Positions 35,793 through 45,600 of a stretch of 64,000 nt of DNA are shown one piece after another. Within the stretch, counting starts at the first letter, position 1. Every line of letters starts with the position of its first letter. A program made the position numbers and the translations under genes. A model generated the notes under the pieces. It did not search any database, had not been told where the DNA came from, and saw only the letters and a program-made list of their open reading frames with translations. The DNA is from Rhodanobacteraceae bacterium (GTDB taxonomy: Bacteria > Pseudomonadota > Gammaproteobacteria > Xanthomonadales > SZUA-5): positions 62,001 to 126,000 of the forward strand of contig JADJPR010000023.1 in the NCBI GenBank assembly GCA_016713135.1, in the 5' to 3' direction.

Positions 35793-37991
35793 ATGCGCCC
35801 TGCCCTGCTGTCCGCCGCCCTCGCTTGTGCGGTCGCCGCCCTCTCAGCCTGCCACCAGCCTACGGCCACTGATCCGGCAAAGGTGGCCGCGTCAGCCGAG
35901 ACCGGCCATCCGGCAGAGACCACTGCCAACCCGCTGCTCGCGGAATGGACTGGCCCCTACGGCGGCGTACCGCCCTTCGACCAGATGCAGGTCAAGGACG
36001 TCAAGCCAGCCATCGAGACGGCGATCGCGGCGCACCTGAAGGAACTCGACGCGATCGCGGCGCAGGCCGAACCGGCGAACTTCGAAAACACCCTGGTTGC
36101 GATGGAGCGTTCCGGCGAGCTGATCACCCGCGCCCAGGTGTTCTTCGAACTCTACTCGTCGAGCCTGTCGACCCCCGAGTTCCGCGCCGTGGAAGCCGAA
36201 GTGGCGCCGATGTTCGCCGACTACCAGTCGCGCATGGTGCAGAACGAGAAGCTGTTCCAGCGCATCCAGGCGGTGCGCGAGGGGGCCGAGTTCGCCACCC
36301 TGCGCCCTGACCAGCAGCGCCTGGTGCAAGTCACCCACGAACTGTTCCGCAGCATGGGCGCGCAACTCACCGGCGAAGCGCGCGAGCGCTACGCCGCGAT
36401 CAACAAGGAACTGGCCAGTCTCTACACCCAGTTCTCGAACAACGTGCTGGCCGACGAAGAAGGCTACGTCAGCTACCTCGATGCCACCCAGCTTGGCGGA
36501 CTCCCGGAGTCCTTCACCAAGTCCGCCGCGGCGCTGGCGGAAAGCAAGGGCCAACCCGGCAAGTACGCGGTGCTGAACACACGTTCGTCGATGGATCCGT
36601 TCCTGACCTATTCGACCGAACGCGCCTTGCGCGAACAGGTCTGGCGCACCTACTACAGCCGTGGCGACAACGGCGATGCGCATGACAACAACGCGCTGAT
36701 CACGAAGATCCTGGAACTGCGCCACGAGCGCTCGCAGCTTCTGGGCTACGCCAATTACGCCGAATGGCGCCTGCAGGACCGCATGGCGAAGACCCCGGAA
36801 CGCGCCTTCGCGCTGATGGAGGCGGTGTGGCCGGCAGCCATCGCGCGGGTCAAGGAAGAAGTCGCGGACATGCAGAAGATCGCCGATGCCGAAGGCGCCG
36901 GGATCACCATCGAGCCCTGGGACTACCGCTACTACGCCGAAAAGGTGCGAACCCAGCGCTACGCCTACGACAGCGAGGCGGTGAAGAAATACCTCAACCT
37001 GGACCAGCTGACGCAAGCGATGTTCTTCGTCGCCGGCGAGTTGTTCGACTTCGACTTCACTCCGGTACCCGAGGGCCAGGTTCCGGTGTTCCACCCGGAC
37101 GTGAAGGTCTGGGAGGTCAAGCGTCGCAACAGTGGCAAACATGTGGGCCTGTGGTACCTCGATCCCTATGCCCGTCCGGGCAAGGGCTCCGGTGCCTGGG
37201 CATCGAGCTTCCGCAACCACGACACCCTGCACGGCGAACCGAGCGTGCTGTCGACCAACAATTCGAACTTCATCAAGGCTGCGCCCGGCGAGCCGGTGCT
37301 GGTGTCCTGGGATGACGCAACGACCTTCTTCCACGAGTTCGGGCATGCGCTGCACACGCTGTCGTCCAACGTCGACTATCCCAGCCAGAACTGGGGCGTG
37401 CGCGACTACACCGAGTTCCAGTCGCAGCTGCTGGAGCGCTGGCTGCTGACCGAACCGGTGATCCAGAAGTATTTCCGCCATGTCGACAGCGGCGAGCCGA
37501 TGCCCGCCGAGCTGGTGCAGAAGCTCAAGCAGTCGGCGAGCTTCAACCAGGGCTTTGGCACCACCGAATACCTGGCCAGCGCGTTGATCGACCTCAAGCT
37601 GCACATGGTCGACCCCAAGGGCATCGATCCCGACGCGTTCGAGCGCGACACGCTCGCCGCGCTCGGCATGCCGAAGGAGATCGTCATGCGCCACCGCACG
37701 CCGCACTTCGGCCATGTGTTCTCCGGTGAGGGCTATGCCGCAGGCTACTACGGCTATCTGTGGGCCGAAGTGCTGACCGCCGATGCAACCGAAGCCTTCG
37801 CCGAGGCGCCAGGCGGCTTCTACGACAAGGAACTGGCGCGCAAGATGGTCGACCACCTGTTCGCGCCGCGTAACAAGGTCGACCCGGCCGAGGCCTATCG
37901 CGCCTTTCGCGGGCGCGACGCGACCATCGACGCGCTGCTGCGCGATCGCGCCTTCCCGAACGACAACGTACTGCCCGGCGCGGGCAAGTAA
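35793..37991 (+). CDS. dcp: M3 family peptidyl-dipeptidase Dcp, lipoprotein
   Basis: A zinc metallopeptidase of 732 residues that removes C-terminal dipeptides. The zinc motif is HEFGHALH (HExxH), with downstream Glu in YTEFQSQLLERW. M3 blocks WDYRYYAEK, GLWYLDPYARPGKGSGAW and SSNVDYPSQNWGVRDYTE are typical of Dcp. A lipobox LSAC near residue 20 (LACAVAALSACHQ) predicts a lipid-anchored envelope form rather than the cytosolic E. coli type. ATG 35793 is preceded by TTGGAG 10 bases upstream. A monocistronic gene; nutrition from short peptides is a likely role. Confidence 0.92.
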   Translation: MRPALLSAALACAVAALSACHQPTATDPAKVAASAETGHPAETTANPLLAEWTGPYGGVPPFDQMQVKDVKPAIETAIAAHLKELDAIAAQAEPANFENTLVAMERSGELITRAQVFFELYSSSLSTPEFRAVEAEVAPMFADYQSRMVQNEKLFQRIQAVREGAEFATLRPDQQRLVQVTHELFRSMGAQLTGEARERYAAINKELASLYTQFSNNVLADEEGYVSYLDATQLGGLPESFTKSAAALAESKGQPGKYAVLNTRSSMDPFLTYSTERALREQVWRTYYSRGDNGDAHDNNALITKILELRHERSQLLGYANYAEWRLQDRMAKTPERAFALMEAVWPAAIARVKEEVADMQKIADAEGAGITIEPWDYRYYAEKVRTQRYAYDSEAVKKYLNLDQLTQAMFFVAGELFDFDFTPVPEGQVPVFHPDVKVWEVKRRNSGKHVGLWYLDPYARPGKGSGAWASSFRNHDTLHGEPSVLSTNNSNFIKAAPGEPVLVSWDDATTFFHEFGHALHTLSSNVDYPSQNWGVRDYTEFQSQLLERWLLTEPVIQKYFRHVDSGEPMPAELVQKLKQSASFNQGFGTTEYLASALIDLKLHMVDPKGIDPDAFERDTLAALGMPKEIVMRHRTPHFGHVFSGEGYAAGYYGYLWAEVLTADATEAFAEAPGGFYDKELARKMVDHLFAPRNKVDPAEAYRAFRGRDATIDALLRDRAFPNDNVLPGAGK

Positions 37992-37994
37992 GCG

Positions 37995-38081
37995 GCGTAG
38001 CCCGGGGTACGCGCGCAGCGCGTTCCCCGGGTGCTTGCGGCAAGCACCCGCTGAGCCGCTGCGCGGCACAACGGGCTACGC
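37995..38081. repeat. compound palindrome (GCGTAGCCCG ... CGGGCTACGC)
   Basis: The outer arms GCGTAGCCCG (37995-38004) and CGGGCTACGC (38072-38081) pair perfectly over 10 bp. Inside are nested hairpins such as GGGTGCTTGC/GCAAGCACCC (38029-38038 and 38040-38049). It starts 3 bases after the dcp stop. This is a REP-like or dispersed palindromic unit that could stop transcription or stabilise the 3' end. Confidence 0.65.
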
Positions 38082-38196
38082 GGAATCAACCGCTCGCGAC
38101 GATCTCTCGCGAGCGCAGCCACAGGCTTGCGCCGCCGCACCCGCGCTGCGGGCGAAGTAACAGGCCTTTCGCAACGCCAGCGGGCAGGCTGGTTGA

Positions 38197-38418
38197 TCAG
38201 GCGCCCGCACGCACCTCGATGCGCTCGCGGCCGAGGGTGACCACCTGTCCTGCATGGATCTTGGCCGTCTTGCGCAGTTCCTGGGCGCCATCGACGTACA
38301 CCGCGCCGCTCGCCACCAGTTGCTTTCCGGCGCCGCCGCTATGGCAGAGACCGGCGAGCTTGAGCAGTTGGTTGAGCTCGATATAGGGGCCTTCCAGGTC
38401 GAAATGCTGCGTGGGCAT
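38197..38418 (-). CDS. S4-domain RNA-binding protein (YbcJ-like)
   Basis: A 73-residue single S4 domain: LEGPYIELNQLLKLAGLC, then GGAGKQLVASGAVYVDG and the last strand VTLGRERIEV. This is the YbcJ/RlbA class of small S4 proteins, thought to bind structured RNA such as rRNA or tRNA. It is a complete protein of normal family length. Monocistronic, facing the palindrome after dcp. Confidence 0.9.
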   Translation of the reverse strand: MPTQHFDLEGPYIELNQLLKLAGLCHSGGAGKQLVASGAVYVDGAQELRKTAKIHAGQVVTLGRERIEVRAGA

Positions 38419-38621
38419 CCATCCATCCGGTCACAAGGTCGGGGCTCAAGTCTGGTCGCGCCCGCGTATCCGCGCAATGCACCCGGCGGCGGCGGTCGCG
38501 ACGCCCGTGCCGGGCAGCGCGCATTCCAGCCGCAGGGTTCTCGCCGGACTGGCGGGCGCCTGAAACTCCGTTCAGCGAGGTGGGCGTAAGGTTCAAGCAA
38601 CGGACTGCTGCGGAGCCGGGC

Positions 38622-39380
38622 ATGGCGATCCTGCGTTGGTGGGCGTGCATCCTGATGCTGATGGCGCTGCGGATTGCGGCAGCAGATGCTCCGATTCGAG
38701 TACAGACCGAGGTCAAGGTCGGTGATCGATCGCTGAACTTCGATCTCCAACTTCGCCTGAGCCGGGCCCAGCACGGCGCCACCCAGATCACCACCCTGGT
38801 AGACCTGGGGCCGGTGCTGCCTGCCCTGCGCCAGGCGCTGCTGCAGCGCCTGCCGCGCGACCGCTGTCGGCGGGAGGGGCTCGACAACTGGGTGGCGGAC
38901 CTGCGCCAGCTCAATCTGCGCGTCGATGAAGACTGGCTGCTGCTGGAACTCGAGCTCGACGCGCAAGCATGGGCCTGCGTGGACATCCACGGCAGCGAAC
39001 TGCGGCGAAGAATCTCGCATGCGCGGGTGCGCCTGCTGCTGCCGCTGCGCGTCAGCGCCAATGATGCCGGCCTGCGCCTGCGCGTCGGCCGCCCGCAGGT
39101 GGCCGCACGCGGGCCGCTGGCTGATGCTGCCCGCCTGTGGTTCGCGCTGCGGGGAGAGGAACTCGGAGACGTGCTGGCAAGGCGAGCCCAAGCGATCGAC
39201 CCGCGTCGACTGGCCTTGCCACCACCCTCGCTCTGGCTACATCAGGGGCAACTGGTGTCGGCGCGTTTCATCGACGCGGGTCGGCCATCCCTGGAACTGG
39301 TCGCGATCCTGCAGCCGCAAATGCCCGGGTGGTTAGACCGGCTTTGGCCTGGCCGTCGCACGGTGCAGCCAGGACCCTGA
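38622..39380 (+). CDS. exported protein of unknown function
   Basis: A 252-residue protein not recognised. ATG 38622 has GGAG 6 bases upstream and gives a signal peptide, ILRWWACILMLMALRIAAA. The mature part is rich in Arg and Leu with alternating hydrophobic strands (LNFDLQLRLS, DWLLLELELD, ARVRLLLPLRVSA). Two Cys residues (DRCRRE and WACVD) may form a disulfide. It lies just upstream of a bacteriohemerythrin fragment on the same strand. The composition is coherent with a real gene, but no domain or motif can be named. Confidence 0.6.
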   Translation: MAILRWWACILMLMALRIAAADAPIRVQTEVKVGDRSLNFDLQLRLSRAQHGATQITTLVDLGPVLPALRQALLQRLPRDRCRREGLDNWVADLRQLNLRVDEDWLLLELELDAQAWACVDIHGSELRRRISHARVRLLLPLRVSANDAGLRLRVGRPQVAARGPLADAARLWFALRGEELGDVLARRAQAIDPRRLALPPPSLWLHQGQLVSARFIDAGRPSLELVAILQPQMPGWLDRLWPGRRTVQPGP

Positions 39381-39431
39381 CCGGGCGGGCTACTCCATTG
39401 CGAATCCCGACGCCGTGACCCGTTCCAGCGC

Positions 39432-39626
39432 TGCAACTACCCCGGCGGCGCGGCGCACAAGCGGCTGCACGACAAGTTCAGCGCGACCCTGATGCAGGTA
39501 CTGAGCGATTTCGAGGCTGGCGGAGACATCGCCAGCGGCGTGCTGGAGTTGCTCAAGGACTGGCTGATCCAGCACATCCTGGTGGCCGACAAGGCCTACG
39601 CGCCGCACCTCGCGCAGGCGGCCTGA
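39432..39626 (+). pseudogene. bacteriohemerythrin gene fragment (3' end only)
   Basis: In the frame ending at TGA 39624-39626, 64 codons read RCNYPGGAAHKRLHDKF (first Cys at 39432), then GGDIASGVLELLKDWLIQHI, then LVADKAYAPHL. These are the last three iron-ligand regions of a bacteriohemerythrin (HxxxH, then HxxxxD), a diiron O2-binding protein. The first half, with the earlier His ligands and any start codon, is absent. Upstream sequence shows no hemerythrin residues in any frame. It is best read as a remnant left by a deletion or recombination. Confidence 0.75.
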
Positions 39627-39632
39627 GGCGGG

Positions 39633-40811
39633 TCACAATCGCGCCAGCGCCTGGTCCAGGTCCGCGATCAGGTCTCCGGGGTCTTCCAGGCCGATCGACA
39701 GCCGCACCAGGTTCCACGGCAGGCCGGTCCGGTTGGACTCTGCGTTGCCGCCGCGAATGACCACGGCCACCGGCCACACCAGGCTCTCGTGGCCGCCCCA
39801 GGACACCGCGAGCAGGAACATCTTCAGGCTGTCGCAGAAGCGCTCGACGCCGGCGAGATCGTCGGCCAGCACTTCGATCGACAGGATCCCGGAGCCGCCC
39901 TGCATCTGCCGCTGCGCCAGCTCGCGCTGCGGGTCGCTTGCGCTGCCGGGGTAGTAGACTCGCGCGACCTTTGGATGGCGCTCAAGGAACTCGACGACCT
40001 GGGCGGTCGATTGCTGCACCCGCTGCATGCGTACGCCGAGGGTGCGCAAGCCGCGCAGCATCAGCCAGGCCTCGAAGGGCCCGATGATCGCGCCGAAGGT
40101 CATGTACGGGCCGCGGAAGATCTCGCGGATCATCGCCTGCGGCCCGCAGACCACGCCGGCAACGACATCGCTGTGGCCGTTGAGGTACTTGGTCGCCGAA
40201 TGCATGACCAGATCGATGCCCAATTCCGCCGGCCGCTGCAGCAGCGGACTGGCATAGCTGTTGTCGCACAGCGTGCGGATGCCGCGTGGGCGCGCGATGG
40301 CCGAGATCGCCGCCAGGTCCTGCAATTCCAGGGTCAGCGAGTTCGGGCTTTCGAGCACGATCATCTTCGTGCGCGGCGTCAGCGCCGCCTCGACGGCGGC
40401 GAGGTCGGCGCCATCGACGAAACTCAGCTCGATCCCGAAGCGCGGCAACCAGTCGCGCACCAGCACGCGGGTCCACGCATAGGGCTTTTGCACGCAGACC
40501 AGGTGGTCGCCGGCACGCACGCAGGCGAGCACCGCGGCGGCCATCGCGGCGGCGCCCGATCCGAACACCAGCGCATCCTCGGTGCCTTCGAGCGCGGCCA
40601 GCTTGCGCCGCAAGATCTCCACCGTCGGGTTGTTGCCGCGGGTGTAGAAGGCATTCGCCAGTTCATCCTGGCCCGCCTCGCGCATCGCCGCGACGCTGCC
40701 GAAGGCGAAGTTGCTGGTCTCGTAGATCGGCGGCGTCACCGCCCCGCGATAGTGCTCGCGTTCCTCGGCGAGGTGGTTGAGGATGAAGCTGAGCGAGGGG
40801 TTCTCGGCCAT
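39633..40811 (-). CDS. PLP-dependent transsulfuration-family enzyme (cystathionine gamma-synthase/lyase-like)
   Basis: A 392-residue member of the Cys/Met metabolism PLP family. Key blocks are PPIYETSNFAFGS, YTRGNNPTVEILRRKLAALEG, FGSGAAAMAAA and the PLP-Lys motif SATKYLNGHSDVVAG. SVSWGGHES-like AVSWGGHESLV and RLSIGLEDPGDLIADL close the protein. The family includes cystathionine gamma-synthase, cystathionine gamma- and beta-lyases and methionine gamma-lyase, which sequence by eye cannot separate. ATG 40811 begins MAENPSLSF; the frame upstream lacks protein character. ltaE lies 66 bases upstream on the same strand, so amino acid metabolism genes are grouped. Confidence 0.85.
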   Translation of the reverse strand: MAENPSLSFILNHLAEEREHYRGAVTPPIYETSNFAFGSVAAMREAGQDELANAFYTRGNNPTVEILRRKLAALEGTEDALVFGSGAAAMAAAVLACVRAGDHLVCVQKPYAWTRVLVRDWLPRFGIELSFVDGADLAAVEAALTPRTKMIVLESPNSLTLELQDLAAISAIARPRGIRTLCDNSYASPLLQRPAELGIDLVMHSATKYLNGHSDVVAGVVCGPQAMIREIFRGPYMTFGAIIGPFEAWLMLRGLRTLGVRMQRVQQSTAQVVEFLERHPKVARVYYPGSASDPQRELAQRQMQGGSGILSIEVLADDLAGVERFCDSLKMFLLAVSWGGHESLVWPVAVVIRGGNAESNRTGLPWNLVRLSIGLEDPGDLIADLDQALARL

Positions 40812-40876
40812 GCGCGGGCAGACTGGAAAGGATGGCGCCAAGACTGACGGCGGCGCCAGGCCGGCGCAAGCCGGCG

Positions 40877-41908
40877 TCAGCGCGGCCGCGCCGGAATCGA
40901 CGCGAGCGCCTTGCACACGCGCTCGATCATCGGCCGGTCCACATCCAGGTGGGTCACGAAGCGCACCGTGCGCGGCCCGAAGGCCGAGGCGCGCACATCG
41001 CGCTCGCGCAGGCTGTCGAGGAAGGCCGCCGCGGTCCAGCCTTCGGCCAGGTCGAAGATCACGATGTTGGTGTGCACCGGGCGCAAGCCGGACACGTAGG
41101 GCGCCTCGGCCAGCGTCGATGCCAGCATTCGCGCATGTTCGTGGTCCTCGCGCAGGCGCTCGACATGATGCGTCAGCGCGTGCAGGCCTGCCGCCGTGAG
41201 GTAGCCGATCTGGCGCATCCCGCCGCCGAATCCCTTGCGCAGGCGCCGCGCGCGGGCGATCAGTTCAGCGCTGCCGATCAGCAGCGAGCCCACCGGTGCG
41301 CCGAGGCCCTTGGACAGGCAGATCGACAGGCTGTCGAACTGGCCTCCCCAGTCCAGGGTGGATTCGCCCGACTCGACCAGCGCATTGAACAGCCGCGCGC
41401 CGTCGAGGTGCAGGCGCAGCCCACGCTCACGGCAGAGCGCGCGGATCGGCCGCACGCGGTCGAGCGTGTAGTAGCTTCCACCGGCTGCGTTGCAAGTGTT
41501 CTCGAGCACCACCAGGCGCGAACGCGGCAGCCAGTCGGCGACCGGCTTGATCGCGGCGGCCACCTGCTCCGCCGTCAGCCGCCCGTGGTCGCCCGGGATG
41601 GTCTGGATCGCGATCTGCGAATGGAAGGCGTAGCCGCCGTTCTCATAGCGGAACACATGCGAGGTCTCCTCGCAGATCAGCTCGTCCATCGGCTCGGTGT
41701 GCGCCTTGATGGCGATCTGGTTGCTCATCACGCCCGAGGGCATGAACAGCGCGGCCTCATGCCCGAACATCGCTGCCGCGTGCGCCTGCAGCGCATGCGC
41801 CGAGGCGTCCTCGTTGAACACATCGTCGCCGACCTCCGCCGCCCACATGGCCTTGAGCATGCCCGGCGTGGGGCGGGTCACGGTGTCGCTGATCAGGTCG
41901 ATGGGCAT
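40877..41908 (-). CDS. ltaE: low-specificity L-threonine aldolase
   Basis: PLP enzyme of 343 residues that splits threonine or allo-threonine to glycine and acetaldehyde. It shows the family start IDLISDTVTRPTPGM, VGDDVFNED, the block MPSGVMSNQIAI and the PLP-Lys motif LSKGLGAPVGS. It also has GGGMRQIGYLTAAGL. The length matches the beta-eliminating lyase-type aldolases. It is followed on the same strand by the transsulfuration-family gene, with which it could share a transcript. Confidence 0.93.
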   Translation of the reverse strand: MPIDLISDTVTRPTPGMLKAMWAAEVGDDVFNEDASAHALQAHAAAMFGHEAALFMPSGVMSNQIAIKAHTEPMDELICEETSHVFRYENGGYAFHSQIAIQTIPGDHGRLTAEQVAAAIKPVADWLPRSRLVVLENTCNAAGGSYYTLDRVRPIRALCRERGLRLHLDGARLFNALVESGESTLDWGGQFDSLSICLSKGLGAPVGSLLIGSAELIARARRLRKGFGGGMRQIGYLTAAGLHALTHHVERLREDHEHARMLASTLAEAPYVSGLRPVHTNIVIFDLAEGWTAAAFLDSLRERDVRASAFGPRTVRFVTHLDVDRPMIERVCKALASIPARPR

Positions 41909-42023
41909 GGTGCGCCGTTGGCTGGAATCGATGGTCTGGGTGAAAACGCGCTGGCGTGCCCCGGAAGTGGGGGCGCACGGTCAGGAGCCAAAGCCCGCCG
42001 ACCCGATCGGGCGCCGCGGTGGT

Positions 42024-42467
42024 CTAGCGCATTTTCCCGCGCCAATGGTCTTCTTTCCGTCGGCCTTCGGCATGCCGTCGATCGCCTCCGGCCTTGTCGA
42101 AGTCGATCACGGGCTGGTCGATCGGATCCATCCGACGCTTGCGCTTGCGGTTCTCGGTAATCGGCAGATAGCGGCAGCTGCAGCGATTGCCGCAACCGGC
42201 GATCGGCACCGGGATTGCGCTCTCCACCCGAAAGCGATGGCCGCTGCACTCGCGCGCCCAATGGCAGGCGCGTTCGGGTTGCGCAACCACCAGCTCCCAG
42301 ACGCGGACGCGCTTCAGACCGGAGAACTGGCGCGGGTTCTGGACCGTCGCGGGGATCAGTGCCAGCTCGCCCAGGGTGCGGCGACGCACCTGGCGACGCC
42401 ATAGAACCCCCACCACGGCCAGCACCAGGGCAATGACGGCAGCGATTGCCAGTGTGATCGGATCCAT
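42024..42467 (-). CDS. small membrane-anchored protein of unknown function with Cys-rich segment
   Basis: A 147-residue protein starting at ATG 42467, with one N-terminal helix (ITLAIAAVIALVLAVVGVLW) followed by a basic stop-transfer WRRQVRRR. The middle carries a Cys-rich stretch, CHWARECSGHRF, and then GCGNRCSCRYLPI with basic clusters RKRKRR and RRHAEGRRKEDHW. CxCRY followed by RR-rich repeats occurs in uncharacterised proteins of this order. Metal or nucleic-acid binding is possible but not shown. It is divergent from smc. Confidence 0.65.
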   Translation of the reverse strand: MDPITLAIAAVIALVLAVVGVLWRRQVRRRTLGELALIPATVQNPRQFSGLKRVRVWELVVAQPERACHWARECSGHRFRVESAIPVPIAGCGNRCSCRYLPITENRKRKRRMDPIDQPVIDFDKAGGDRRHAEGRRKEDHWRGKMR

Positions 42468-42579
42468 CGGTGGCTCCGGCGCAGGCCTGATGGCCGCAGC
42501 ATGGCCCGCCATGGCCGCGCCGGCAAGCCTTGCGTTGCGAAAGTGCTTGCGCTGAGGATCGGGTGCTCTGGAAGCGCGG

Positions 42580-42588
42580 TGCTATGAT
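42580..42588 (+). promoter_or_regulatory. smc: extended -10 promoter of smc
   Basis: TGCTATGAT is an extended -10 (TGn plus TATGAT), 56 bases before the smc start. It is followed by CCGCGCCCC. The leucine dehydrogenase gene has the same TATGATCCGCGCC string, suggesting a shared promoter form. No -35 is obvious, as expected for extended -10 promoters. Confidence 0.5.
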
Positions 42589-42643
42589 CCGCGCCCCGCC
42601 GCGCGGCGGGTCCCACATCCGTCCGCCATTCCAGACCGTCCTG

Positions 42644-45600
42644 ATGCGCCTCGCCACCGTCAAACTGGCCGGGTTCAAGTCCTTCGTCGACGCGACGACC
42701 TTGCACCTGCCGACCAACATGACCGCCGTCGTCGGTCCGAACGGCTGTGGCAAGTCGAACATCATCGACGCGGTGAAATGGGTGCTGGGTGAGTCCGCCG
42801 CCAGCCGTTTGCGCGGCGATTCGATGACCGACGTGATCTTCAACGGCACCACCGAGCGCAAGCCGGTCGGCCAGGCGTCGGTGGAGCTGATCTTCGACAA
42901 CTCCGACGCCAGCGTGCTCGGCGAGTACGCGGCCTACAACGAGATCTCGGTGCGCCGCGTGGTCGGGCGCGATGGCCAGTCGCAGTACTGGCTGAATGGT
43001 ACCAAGTGCCGTCGCCGCGACGTGACCGATTTGTTCCTGGGTACCGGCCTCGGGCCGCGCTCCTACGCGATCATCGAGCAGGGCATGATCTCGCAGATCG
43101 TCGAGGCGGCGCCCGAAGACCTGCGCGTGCACCTCGAAGAGGCCGCCGGCATCTCCAAGTACAAGGAGCGGCGCAAGGAGACCGAGTCGCGCATGCGTGC
43201 GACGCGCGAGAACCTGGAGCGCCTGAAGGACGTCTCGGACGAGGTCGACAAGCAGCTCGAACACCTGCGCCGCCAGGCCAAGCAGGCCGAGCGCTGGACC
43301 GAGCTGCGCGCCGAGCAGCGCAAGGTGGACGCCGAGGTGAAGGCCCTGGGCTGGCGCGCGCTGTCCACCCAGCTGGCGGCCGAGATGGAGCGGCTCAAGC
43401 AGGCCGAGCTGCTGGTGGAGCAACTGGCCGCCGACCAGACGCGCAACGAGGCCGACACCGAGCAGGCGCGCAGCGAGCACGTCACCGCTGCCGAGAATTT
43501 CCGCGCGGTGCAGGCCGAGCATTACCAGGTCGGCGCCGAGATCGCGCGGGTCGAACAACAACTGGCGTTCCGCCGCGACACCGTCGCAAGGCTGAAGCGC
43601 GAACTGATCGAGGCCGGCGCGCAGCGCAGCCATCTCGACGAGCAGCTGCGCCTGGATCGCGACCAGCAGACGCTGCTGGCGCAAGCGCTCGAGCGCGAGG
43701 AGCCGCGGCTGACCGCGCTGGCCGATGCCGCTGCCGACCGCAGCGACGCGCTGGCGGCCGCGGAGGCCGCGCTGGCCGCCTGGCACAGCCGCGCCGACAC
43801 CCTGACGCGCACCGCGGGCGACGCGACCAAGGCGGCCGAGGTCGAGCGCACGCGCATCGACTACCTCGAGCGCCAGATGCACCAGGCGATCAAGCGCCGC
43901 GAGATCCTCGATTCCGAGACCGCGATGCTGGCCTCGCGCGGCAGTGCCGACGAGCTCAGCGCGCTGCGCGAATCGCTGCAGGTGGAGGAAGAAACGGTCG
44001 AAACGCTGTCGGCCGAGCTGGATGCGCGCAAGGCCGCGGTGGCCGGCGCCGACCAGTCGCTGCGCGGCAGCCAGGCGCAGCTGAACCAGTTGCGGCAGCA
44101 GCTGAGTTCGGCGCGCGGCCGGTTGGCCTCGCTGGAGGCCCTGCAGCATGCCGCGCTCGGCGAAGACCGGCGCGAACTGACGGCCTGGCTGAATCGCCAC
44201 GGCCTGCAGCAGGCGCCGCGCCTCGGCACGCTGCTGCAGGTGGAGCCAGGCTGGGAGGCCGCAGTCGAAACCGCGCTCGGCATGGCGCTGGAAGCCATCG
44301 TGGTCGACCAGGCCGCGACGCGCGATCTGGACATCGCCTCCCTGCCGAAGGGCGTGCTGACCCTGGTCGACACGGCACAGGCGGATGCGACCCCGGAACC
44401 CGGCACCCTGGCATCGCGCGTGCGCGGCCCGGCGGCGCTGGTCTGCTGGCTGGGCGGCATCCGTACCGCCGCCGATGCCGATGCGGCGCGCACGCTGGCG
44501 CAGGGCCTGGCGCCGCACCAGAGCGCGATCAGCCCCGACGGCCACTGGTTCGGCCCGGGCTGGCGTCGGATCGATCGCGGCAGCCAGGGTCACGAGGGCG
44601 TGATCCAGCGGGGGCGCGAGATCGAGGCGCTGAAGCAGGAGATCGAGGCCGGCGACGAGCGCTCCGCCGAGCTGGACCAGTTGCTCAGCCAGAGCCGCAC
44701 CGCGCTGGCCGAGGCCGAGCGCGCGCGCGAACTGGCGCAGACCAGTTTGTACGCCGCGCACCGCAAGTTGGCGGATTTCTCCGGCAAGGTGAAGAGCCAC
44801 GAAGGCAAGGTCGAGCAGGAGCGCCAGCGCCGCGAAGCCATCGCCCGCGAGCGCGAGCAACTCGGCGAGCAGATCCACCAGGCCGAGCAACAGACGCGCG
44901 AGGCGCGCGGCAAACTGAATGGTGAGATGGCGCGGCTGGAAACCCTGGCCGAGGAGCGCGAGCGCCTGGAAGCCGAACGCCAGCGCCTGACCCAGGCACG
45001 CGAGAGTGCCCGCAACGGCGCGCGCGAGGCGCAGGAAGGCGAGCGCCAGTTGGCGCTGTCGGTGGAGTCCAAGCGCACCGCAGCGCGCTCGCTTGCCGCC
45101 GCGATCGAGCGCATCCAGGTCCAGCTCGGCCAGCTCGGCCAGCGCCGCGGCCAGTTGGAGCAGCAACTGGAAGAGTCCGAGGGCCCGCTGCCCAAGCTGG
45201 AGCAGGAACTGCGGCTGCACCTCGACCAGCGGGTACTGGTCGACCAGCGCCTGTCGGCCGCGCGCCAGGCTTTGGAGCAGCTCGACCAGAAGCTGCGCAA
45301 GCACGATTTCGAGCGCCAGCGCATCGACCACCAGCTGGCCCAGGCGCGCGAGAAGAAGAGCCAGGCGCAGCTGGGAGAGCAGGCGATCCGGATCAAGGCC
45401 GAGGCGCTAGAAGAAGCGCTGCACGCCGAAGGTTTCGAGCGCGATGCAGTGATCGCCGAACTCGACCCGGCCGCGACGCTGCCGGTCTGGGAAGCGCGCC
45501 TGGCGGACCTGGAACAGCGCATCAAGCGGCTGGAGCCGGTCAACCTGGCGGCGATCCAGGAACTGGAAGAGCAGTCGCAGCGCAAGACCTACCTCGACGC

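Noticed and set aside
42356..45331. A 991-codon minus-strand open frame antisense to smc.
   Set aside because: Composition is repetitive Leu/Gln/Gly and it mirrors the SMC coiled-coil codons; no start signal or family match.
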